From contig CAWGGJ010000012.1 in NCBI GenBank assembly GCA_963822175.1, forward strand, positions 62,001 through 126,000: a stretch of DNA of 64,000 bases, read 5' to 3'. The notes beneath the pieces were generated by a model, which worked only from the letters and a program-made list of their open reading frames with translations, searched no databases and was not told the origin of the DNA. Position numbers and translations under genes: made by a program. Positions within the stretch are counted from its first letter, which is position 1; each line of letters starts with the position of its first letter. Shown here in pieces: positions 35,119 to 42,198 of the stretch. The DNA comes from FEB-25 sp963822175. GTDB taxonomy: Bacteria > Chloroflexota > Anaerolineae > Anaerolineales > UBA4823.

Positions 35119-36096
35119 TTACGCACGCTTTTCCCGCTCATCCACCAGCTGGGCCAATCGCTCTTTGCCAATCAGGTCCATATACTCCTGGTGGCTTGCC
35201 ACCCCATAGACGTACTTGTCCAGGTAAGCTTTCGCCCCTTCTTCTGTCTTGCTGGAATCGATCCATTCCTTGATCACTGGCTCATCCCGCCCATAGACAT
35301 ATGCCATCTCACCTGGGTGCGAGCCAAAGGGGGCATGGACGACAGCATCCACCAGGTAATAGGGAATGATCGTCCGGTCGGGGTATTTGCGGATTTCATC
35401 GGTATCGACGATCTCCTCCGCACTGAGGATCAATCGTTTGCAGGCACGCGCCATCTCGGCACCAAACCCGGTGATGCCCTCGATCTGGGCATTTCCATAC
35501 TGGTCAGCCCGGTGCACATGGATCAATGCTACATCCAGGATCAGGGCGGGTATCAGGCACACTTTTATCCCCGTGAAGGGGTCTTCGACCACCTTGGCGG
35601 CGCTATACTTGATCATGTCGGTGCCAAGCATGGAACGGGCGGGCAGGAAGGGTACTCCCATGGCGGTCGCCTTCATGCGCCAGGTGATGGAAGCATTCGA
35701 CCATTCCACGCAGGATACGATCTGCCCCAATTCCACTGCCCGGCGCAAGGCATTGGAAGTTCCATAAACCTCCAGGCCAATGTAGGTGATATCCAGTTTC
35801 TTCACCAGGCCAGCAGCCATCCACAGGTCCAGCTCCAACACGCCTTGTCCGCAAACCCGTAATTCTTTCTTCCCCTGGCGGACAAGCTCACGCGAGAGCG
35901 ACATTGGGCAGCGCACCGTCCCATACAGCTCAGTGCCGATGTAACACCCATCGTAAACGAAGGTGCTAATCGCCTCCTGTTCGCTCATCCTCTTGTCGAC
36001 AAGCTTGCGCGACTTTTTTGTACGATTCCATTCCCGAAAGGCCTCGATATCAGGGGGTTGGATCATCTCACCGATCCCAAATTCAATCACTTCCAT
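35119..36096 (-). CDS. Second CoA-transferase subunit A (glutaconate CoA-transferase type)
   Basis: A 325-residue intact alpha subunit. GAGGAG precedes the ATG. It has MSEQEAISTFVYDGCYIGTE at about residues 37-56, CVEWSNASITWRMKATAMGVPFLP in the middle, and a C-terminal YGVASHQEYMDLIG segment shared with the first pair (YGVKDRAEYWEKLG). The family transfers or hydrolyses CoA from acyl-CoA substrates; IpdA-like steroid-ring enzymes are a related possibility. It heads an operon with subunit B and YciI. Confidence 0.87.
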   Translation of the reverse strand: MEVIEFGIGEMIQPPDIEAFREWNRTKKSRKLVDKRMSEQEAISTFVYDGCYIGTELYGTVRCPMSLSRELVRQGKKELRVCGQGVLELDLWMAAGLVKKLDITYIGLEVYGTSNALRRAVELGQIVSCVEWSNASITWRMKATAMGVPFLPARSMLGTDMIKYSAAKVVEDPFTGIKVCLIPALILDVALIHVHRADQYGNAQIEGITGFGAEMARACKRLILSAEEIVDTDEIRKYPDRTIIPYYLVDAVVHAPFGSHPGEMAYVYGRDEPVIKEWIDSSKTEEGAKAYLDKYVYGVASHQEYMDLIGKERLAQLVDEREKRA

Positions 36097-36234
36097 GTCT
36101 CCTCCTCATGTTTTTTACCTACGGATACAAGTAGTATTCCTGCACAATGGAACGATTGCTTATGCCCAGAGGCTCGCCTTTCTACAATAAAGATCGAATA
36201 ATGTGCATTATGCGAGGCCGAATACCCAACCATT

Positions 36235-37929
36235 TTATCCAAATCCCAGGTCACTACTTGCCTGTTGAGTGCTCAACCTGCCCTGGTTTTTTCCCAACAG
36301 CTCATCCCAGAAAATGCTGTCATACCGCCTGGATTTGACCGGCAGCGGCATGGGCACACCCCAACCCAACAGCAGCACTTCCTCCTTGGGTTGCAGGCGA
36401 GCAAGCATGCCACGTAGTGCTTCCCTACCTGCCAGCCCGGAGAGAACGCTGTGGATATCATCCTCGTCTCCCAGCCAGCCCGAGATCCTTGTCCCCAGCT
36501 GCGACATGACTTCGTCATAGATCTGTGAAGGCCGTTGGTCAATGATCAGCAAAGTGACATAATACTTGCGCATCTCGCGGGCGATGGTGCTAAAGGCAGT
36601 CTGCCCTGCCATCTCGCGGTTGAGCAATTTATGGGCTTCCTCCACCACAATGACCAGCGGATGAGGTTCCATGCTGCCCTTGTTACGATACTCATTGGTG
36701 CTTTTCTCCCATGTTTCGCGGATGCGCCGGGTGAGCAGGTTACTCACCAGCAAGTAGTCCAGGTCAAAATCGTGATCGTAGAACGAAAGGACGATATGTT
36801 GCCCAGCCTCCAGGGTCTTGATGATCTCTTCAATCCCATTCCCGGACGGGTCTTCACGCACGTATTTTAAATTAAAGACCCGCTGCATCTTACTGCGTAA
36901 GCCTTCAGCTGCCATCACGTTCACACCGGCAGAATTTGCCCAGGCAGCCACGGAATCGGGGGCAGGAATTTTTTTGCCCTCTACTTCCATCACTGACCCA
37001 ACTTTCATCTCCCGGAATGCCTTATACCAGCCATCCTGACCAAAATCAGACACCAATGCATCCATTGTGGTGGCAGTGGTTTCCTTTAAATTCAGCTCAC
37101 GCATCAGCATCTCGATATCGCCGGGTTGGATATCGCGCTCATCGATCTCCAGGGTGAAATCGGGAGCCAATCCGCGGATGAGTGAGCCTGCCCCAAGTGC
37201 AACCACACGCACGCGGGTACCAAACTTGGTCTTTAAGCCAACAACTGTCGAGTGGGTATCGGAGGCAGTGTCATCAAATCCATACTCGTTATGCATATCG
37301 AAAACCAGCACTGAAGCGGTGTTGTGATGGATCAAACCCGCCAGCATCAGGCGGGTGAGGAAAGATTTCCCGGTGCCGGTTGCCCCGAACACACCTGCTG
37401 AGCGCTGGACGAATTTATCCAGGTTGATACATACCGGGTGCTGCTGTTCACGCGTGTAGCCGATGACAAAATTTCCTTCACCATCACGTTTCCCAAATAT
37501 TTCGGCGATATCACCTTCTTCTGCCAGGCGTACCTCGGCATGGTGGGGCGGAATGGTCTTGACCGGTAATGGATGCGGGTCTTCTGGGTGGAGTGCACGC
37601 CACATTTCATACTCAGGTAAAGACGGATCTGGCCCGCGCTCCAACATCAAGGCTGGCAGTACTTCCAGGGTGGTGAACAGGGTTTGCCCGTGCAACAGGC
37701 TTGCCATCTCCATCGGCAGACGGGACTCACTTTGCTCATCCGCAAAGCGCGGGTCGGTGGAGCCAAGCTGCAGGTCCGTCACCAACCCATAGAATTGCCA
37801 ATCACCACTCTCGATCACCACGAACGCCCCTTCCTGCACCTGGTTGGAAGGGATGGTCAACCGTACGCGCAGGTTCTCTCTCAACCCCCCTCCGACAATA
37901 TAACCGACTATATGTTTTATCTCATCCAT
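36235..37929 (-). CDS. herA: HerA-family DNA translocase/helicase ATPase
   Basis: A 564-residue hexameric ATPase of the HerA/FtsK superfamily. The N-terminal HAS-barrel (about residues 1-110, VVIESGDWQFYGLVTDLQLG) is followed by the ATPase core with Walker A GATGTGKSF (about 183-191), VFDMHNEYGF, and Walker B VIVVEEAHKLL. A C-terminal TLLIIDQRPSQI carries the sensor region. AGGTGA precedes the start. With NurA it would form a DNA end-resection or translocation complex, as known for archaeal and some bacterial homologues. An inserted cassette with a GxxExxY gene separates it from the nurA/HAS genes. Confidence 0.9.
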   Translation of the reverse strand: MDEIKHIVGYIVGGGLRENLRVRLTIPSNQVQEGAFVVIESGDWQFYGLVTDLQLGSTDPRFADEQSESRLPMEMASLLHGQTLFTTLEVLPALMLERGPDPSLPEYEMWRALHPEDPHPLPVKTIPPHHAEVRLAEEGDIAEIFGKRDGEGNFVIGYTREQQHPVCINLDKFVQRSAGVFGATGTGKSFLTRLMLAGLIHHNTASVLVFDMHNEYGFDDTASDTHSTVVGLKTKFGTRVRVVALGAGSLIRGLAPDFTLEIDERDIQPGDIEMLMRELNLKETTATTMDALVSDFGQDGWYKAFREMKVGSVMEVEGKKIPAPDSVAAWANSAGVNVMAAEGLRSKMQRVFNLKYVREDPSGNGIEEIIKTLEAGQHIVLSFYDHDFDLDYLLVSNLLTRRIRETWEKSTNEYRNKGSMEPHPLVIVVEEAHKLLNREMAGQTAFSTIAREMRKYYVTLLIIDQRPSQIYDEVMSQLGTRISGWLGDEDDIHSVLSGLAGREALRGMLARLQPKEEVLLLGWGVPMPLPVKSRRYDSIFWDELLGKNQGRLSTQQASSDLGFG

Positions 37930-37951
37930 TTCATATCACCTGAAAAGTAAG

Positions 37952-38441
37952 ACACTAAGGACACAAAGGACACCAAGGATTTCTTAATTGATAATACGTT
38001 TTATCCCATCCCGAAGATGGACAACATTGAAATTAAGCAATAATCCCAACCGTTTGCCGGTTAGTTTAAGGTAAGTCAACAACTGGGCACAATGGACTGG
38101 TGTAATGGCATCGGCTGATTTTATTTCAACGATAACACTTTCTTCAACCAACATGTCTAAACGGAACCCTGAATCCACCTTTATCTCTTTATACATGACT
38201 GGAAGGATAAGTTGAATCACAACAGATAGGCTTAGTGACCTTAGCTCATGAACCAAACAGGCTTCATACACCGATTCCAGGAGGCCAGGTCCTAAGGTTG
38301 AATGAACCTGGAAAGCCGAATCCAAGATGGCTTTGGCTATTTCTTCAGTATGCTTCGGAAGGGGAGATATTATTGAAGCTCGATCCATAATTATTTATCA
38401 AAATTCCATTGTGTACTTAGTGTACTTTGTGTCCTTGGTGT
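37952..38441. mobile_element. Terminal-inverted-repeat cassette carrying the GxxExxY gene
   Basis: The sequence ACACTAAGGACACAAAGG (37952-37969, continuing ACACCAAGG) has an inverted counterpart at 38413-38441 (reverse complement ACACCAAGGACACAAAGT, continuing ACACTAAG). About 27 bases match with a few differences. The two ends enclose a single gene. The element of about 490 bases fills almost exactly the gap between the HAS-barrel stop and the herA ribosome site. This suggests a small non-autonomous mobile unit. No transposase is inside. Confidence 0.6.
37984..38388 (-). CDS. GxxExxY protein (PD-(D/E)XK nuclease-like)
   Basis: A 134-residue protein with the defining motif GLLESVYEACL (about residues 35-45). 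Later it has FRLDMLVEESVIVEIKSAD, which matches a D-x(n)-E-x-K nuclease-like core, and LLTYLKLTGKRLGLLLNFNV near the end. The full length agrees with the GxxExxY family. Function is unproven; a nuclease-like fold is predicted. It sits in a cassette with terminal inverted repeats inside the nurA-herA operon, in the same orientation. The start has no visible ribosome site. Confidence 0.88.
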   Translation of the reverse strand: MDRASIISPLPKHTEEIAKAILDSAFQVHSTLGPGLLESVYEACLVHELRSLSLSVVIQLILPVMYKEIKVDSGFRLDMLVEESVIVEIKSADAITPVHCAQLLTYLKLTGKRLGLLLNFNVVHLRDGIKRIIN

Positions 38442-38447
38442 TTTTTT

Positions 38448-39044
38448 TTATATATCTCCCAGGGAGCCGAGAACGGACATCAGCATGGCATAATCATCCC
38501 TCAGCAGGGTGATGAGCTCCTGGGTGGCGGCATTTCGCCACTCTGGATTGCCGGCCTCAGCCTGCATAGCCCCTGCCTGCTGGATATGCGCCGCCAGCAG
38601 CTCACCCACGGGCAGGTCGGCTGCCCTAAGCACATGCCTGAAATATCCAAACCTCCCAATGCTGGTGAACTGACGAACCTGCTCAGGCGTGCACAGGCAG
38701 ATCACATCCAGGCTTAGAGGTGGACGGGGTGGAAGCATATGGGAAATTTTTCCATCCAGCTGATAACCCACGGTCAACACGCTCAATTCCACGGGCACAT
38801 TACGATTGACCCGATTATCTGCAATGATCGCGTCTTCCACATCATCTGCGGTTACCAGCTGGCGCACGAGCCCATCATCATCAATGTGAATATCATGGAT
38901 CAACCCATACACCTGGTAATCCCCGTCCAATTCCACCTGCACCAGCGCACCAAAGGAAGGTGCATCGATCTGAGCCACCCGGCAGCCTACCACAAACCCG
39001 GTCGTCCCGGCACGCAACAGCCGTCCGATTTCCAATTGTCTCAT
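38448..39044 (-). CDS. HAS-barrel-like protein between nurA and herA
   Basis: A 198-residue protein. The first 110 residues (MRQLEIGRLLRAGTTGFVVG, VQVELDGDYQVYGLIHDIHI) resemble the N-terminal barrel of HerA (YQVYGLIHDI versus WQFYGLVTDL). The C-terminal part is helical (EVRNA-type, AATQELITLLRDDYAML). No ATPase or nuclease motif is present. Its start overlaps the nurA stop by four bases, so it is likely an accessory subunit of the HerA-NurA complex; this is inference from operon position and barrel similarity. Confidence 0.7.
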   Translation of the reverse strand: MRQLEIGRLLRAGTTGFVVGCRVAQIDAPSFGALVQVELDGDYQVYGLIHDIHIDDDGLVRQLVTADDVEDAIIADNRVNRNVPVELSVLTVGYQLDGKISHMLPPRPPLSLDVICLCTPEQVRQFTSIGRFGYFRHVLRAADLPVGELLAAHIQQAGAMQAEAGNPEWRNAATQELITLLRDDYAMLMSVLGSLGDI

Positions 39045-40222
39045 TTACCGTACCTCGTCCTTTTCCCGGATACATCCTTGTTGTACTGTTTGGCAGATTG
39101 CCCTTCTACTTCCAGCCCACGCTTGCGCAATTCATTCACGATCATCTGGGTCACCTGGTCCTTATCTTCCATGCTGACCACTGCGGTCTCATGAGCACGG
39201 TGAAGCAGGTAGGGGTAGCGCCGTGCGCCGATCATCGCACACTGGTGCACCAGCACGGCATGCAGGTTATCCAACATGCTGGTATCTTCAATCACCCATT
39301 GCGGGATTTCCACCCTGGCTATGTATGGGTGGCTCGTCCTTCCCACGTTGAGATAAAAGAAATGCAACGCCAGCTCTCCCTGGTAAGGTTCGGCGGAGCG
39401 TGATTGTAATCCAAAAATAGCTGAGCGTTCGCCTGGTTTCAAGATATCCCTGTATAGCTCAATATCGGTCACCCCTTTGAAAGGCCTGTAGTCGCGTATT
39501 TTTGCCAGGTCATCCTGCTGTGCCCTGGCAACTTCCAATAACCGCACCACCAGGTCGGCACCAGGTTTATCCACATACCCGGCTGTGGTCGCACCCATTT
39601 CATATAGTTGATGCAGCACTCCCAGGTATATTTCCAGATTCCGCTTGAATTCCCCAGCCACCCGACCTTCTTCGAGAGTGGTCGTCCAAATCTCCAAGGG
39701 ACCATCGGTGAGAGTGATGACCGGGGCTTGAAATTGGGAAGCCAGCTCAAGCAGCCTTTTCCTTTCTGCCATATCACGCTGCAGGGCGAGCTTATCATCC
39801 GACATTCCTTCAAGCTGCTCTGCATAAATCAACCGGCTTTGTATGCTTGTACCAGGTGCATCGGCTGAGCCGTAGCCCATCCAAATTGCCCCGGTATTGA
39901 CCAGGCAGTAATCCACCTCCGCATGGCGATCGGAAAATATCTGTGAGCCGTCAGCAGCGACCAGGGTTAACTTATCAGGTAGGGATGGAAGCGGAAAACA
40001 GGCATTTAATGCTTCCTGTACTGGAAGCGCACAACGCAAAGTCTGATCATAATCATGAACAATCCTCTGCACTTTTTCTCGCAGAGGAATGATCTGAGCA
40101 GCGTTTTCCTTGAGTAATAAATTTGCCTCCACCAGCTTGTTTTTTCGGTCAAGCTGGTGCAGCAGGGCTTTCTCACCCAGTTGTTTAACTTGTTGGCTTA
40201 CTTGGAGGAAGTCAAGCGACAT
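39041..40222 (-). CDS. nurA: NurA-domain 5'-3' nuclease
   Basis: A 393-residue protein with the NurA motifs: an Asp in VAADGSQIFSDRH (about residues 89-101), a second acidic site in ITLTDGPLEIW, and GYVDKPGADLVVRLL. The C-terminal IGARRYPYLLHRAHE is also conserved. NurA is a nuclease that works with HerA in DNA end processing. It lies three bases after the PilZ gene and overlaps the HAS-barrel gene by four bases, so the genes form one operon. Confidence 0.87.
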   Translation of the reverse strand: MSLDFLQVSQQVKQLGEKALLHQLDRKNKLVEANLLLKENAAQIIPLREKVQRIVHDYDQTLRCALPVQEALNACFPLPSLPDKLTLVAADGSQIFSDRHAEVDYCLVNTGAIWMGYGSADAPGTSIQSRLIYAEQLEGMSDDKLALQRDMAERKRLLELASQFQAPVITLTDGPLEIWTTTLEEGRVAGEFKRNLEIYLGVLHQLYEMGATTAGYVDKPGADLVVRLLEVARAQQDDLAKIRDYRPFKGVTDIELYRDILKPGERSAIFGLQSRSAEPYQGELALHFFYLNVGRTSHPYIARVEIPQWVIEDTSMLDNLHAVLVHQCAMIGARRYPYLLHRAHETAVVSMEDKDQVTQMIVNELRKRGLEVEGQSAKQYNKDVSGKRTRYGK

Positions 40223-40225
40223 GCG

Positions 40226-40933
40226 CTACACTCGCCTGGGTTTCTTACGACGTAAGGAAAGGTAGTTTTGCTCCATTTCATCCAATAGCTCTTTCTGCCT
40301 GTGTTGGATATATTCATCCAACAGGAGTTTTACCTCCGGACTGGTATAAACCTTCAAGCCCAACTGATGCTGGTAGGATCCTTCCTGGTTAATTATCCTG
40401 GTAATAATTCCCTTGGAGCGTACCACTGATTTTGAATAAGGCGGTTTAAAGTCAATAAATACGTCTTTATCCTGCTCAAATTTTAATCCATAGAGGGTTG
40501 CAAAAAAAGTATAAATACACATACCTTCGCTGGAGAGATCCACAACTCTACCTCCGAAGTGGTGCCTGCCATCATATAACCTGACATCGAGAGTTTCGTT
40601 GGGCTCAACACGAACCATGCTGCGCTTGCCGATCGATCCTTCTACAGGGGTGAAATCACTCAACACAGCCCTTTTCTTCTTGATATCTACATCCACCACC
40701 ATAGCTCGCAGGGTACCTGGAACGTTGGGTGCATTCAAATACGTTTCACCTTCCAAAGCCATTCCCACTGCCTGGTAACCAAAAACGGTGGTGGTTATCT
40801 TCCCCTGATCCACACCCAGGATAGCTGTGTTCGTATCCAAAGGCAAACCGCGGTAGGTATTATATAGTTTTACCACGCGATGCTCTGACGACAGGTATTG
40901 GAAGATTGCCATCAGCTGAGATAGATCGATCAT
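40226..40933 (-). CDS. PilZ-domain (c-di-GMP receptor-like) protein
   Basis: A 235-residue protein with a YcgR-like N-terminal half and a C-terminal PilZ domain. The c-di-GMP motifs are RSMVR (RxxxR) and DLSSEGMCIY (D/NxSxxG), about 33 residues apart. It would bind c-di-GMP in the cytoplasm. It is the first gene of the nurA-herA operon, three bases from nurA, which is an unusual partnership. Its target is unknown. Confidence 0.85.
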   Translation of the reverse strand: MIDLSQLMAIFQYLSSEHRVVKLYNTYRGLPLDTNTAILGVDQGKITTTVFGYQAVGMALEGETYLNAPNVPGTLRAMVVDVDIKKKRAVLSDFTPVEGSIGKRSMVRVEPNETLDVRLYDGRHHFGGRVVDLSSEGMCIYTFFATLYGLKFEQDKDVFIDFKPPYSKSVVRSKGIITRIINQEGSYQHQLGLKVYTSPEVKLLLDEYIQHRQKELLDEMEQNYLSLRRKKPRRV

Positions 40934-41143
40934 CCTGATCTTACCTTTTGGAGATATGGTTCATATATTATACAGGATATAGATTAAACCATCTGAAACT
41001 ATGCTTTGAATTCGTCGCAAGTGTGGATTTTAAATCGGATCCTATTGGATTTCTCCGCAATAAAAAGATGCGTTACAATTTCGGTCTGACAAGCATATAA
41101 GATCCACCTGGCCCTTTCTATTGGGAAAAGAGAAAATAGATTA

Positions 41144-42052
41144 ATGTCGCGCACCACCAAAGGCTACCTGATCGCAATCACTGGGGTAACATTCTGGTCA
41201 TTCACGGGGATAATGATCAGCTATTTAGTCACAAATTTTGAGATACCCGCCTTATTGCTTGCTTTTTGGCGTGACCTGTTGGTAAGTATTGCCTTAGTGG
41301 CTGCATTATTCCTGATCCGCCGTTCATTGCTTCGAATCAGGGCATCTCAAATTAAGTTTTATGTTTTTTACGGTCTTATTTTGGCCGTATTTAATTCCAT
41401 TTGGGCTCTATCGGTAAAAGCCAACGGAGCTGCGGTTGCCACAGTGATCGCATACAGCTCGGCAGGTTTCACGGCCATCCTGGCTTATTTCATTTTCAAG
41501 GAAAAACTGGGTCTGCCTAAGATATTGGCGGTTATTTTGAGTTTAAGTGGATGTGTATTGGTTTCTGGTGCCTATCGCCCAGAAATGTGGCAGCTGAATC
41601 CCATTGGAGTGACAGTCGGTTTACTATCAGGGCTGTTATTTGCGGCTTACAGTCTGATGGGCAAGGAAGCAGCCAGGCGAAAGCTCAATCCTTGGACATC
41701 CCTGGTATATTCATTCGCCTTTGGCTCAGTGTTTCTCCTGATATTCAATTTAATCCCCATGCTACCAGGCTCTGCAGGATCAATCCATGCACTTTTACCA
41801 GGCTTGCCAATTAATGGATGGATAATTCTTATCGTCCTTGCCTTAGTACCCACCATATTTGGCTTTGGGCTGTACAACATGTCCATGAACTACATCCCTG
41901 CCAGCATTGCTAATCTCCTGGCAACCTTAGAACCAGCCATGACGGCCCTGGAAGCTTACATACTCCTGGACGAACGTATGACCATTCCCCAAATCATAGG
42001 TGGTTTGATCATTTTATCAGCCTTGATCGTGGTTCAATTTGAAAAAGAATGA
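41144..42052 (+). CDS. EamA/DMT-family transporter
   Basis: A 302-residue membrane protein with ten hydrophobic helices in two EamA repeats (first ITGVTFWSFTGIMISYLV, second LNPIGVTVGLLSGLLFAAYS). The C-terminal AIVATLEPA-type motif is present as NLLATLEPAMTALEAY. This is a drug/metabolite transporter; the substrate is unknown. It is a single plus-strand gene, divergent from the PilZ operon and convergent with the P-type ATPase gene. Confidence 0.9.
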   Translation: MSRTTKGYLIAITGVTFWSFTGIMISYLVTNFEIPALLLAFWRDLLVSIALVAALFLIRRSLLRIRASQIKFYVFYGLILAVFNSIWALSVKANGAAVATVIAYSSAGFTAILAYFIFKEKLGLPKILAVILSLSGCVLVSGAYRPEMWQLNPIGVTVGLLSGLLFAAYSLMGKEAARRKLNPWTSLVYSFAFGSVFLLIFNLIPMLPGSAGSIHALLPGLPINGWIILIVLALVPTIFGFGLYNMSMNYIPASIANLLATLEPAMTALEAYILLDERMTIPQIIGGLIILSALIVVQFEKE

Positions 42053-42060
42053 ACAGGGAC

Positions 42061-42097
42061 GGGTTTGATGCAACCTTGTATTGGTTCCATCAAACCC
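42061..42097. terminator. Hairpin between convergent EamA and P-type ATPase genes
   Basis: GGGTTTGATG (42061-42070) pairs with CATCAAACCC (42088-42097). An inner AACC/GGTT extends the stem past one mismatch. No T-tract follows on either strand. Position between convergent genes suggests a bidirectional transcript end. Confidence 0.55.
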
Positions 42098-42198
42098 ACC
42101 CCAGTATACAGTCATGCATTGTGCACTAGCAGAAGGTTTTTATAGCAATTGTTATTTGGACCCAATTCCCTTTAGAATGTTTGTCAATTCGAATCCAC

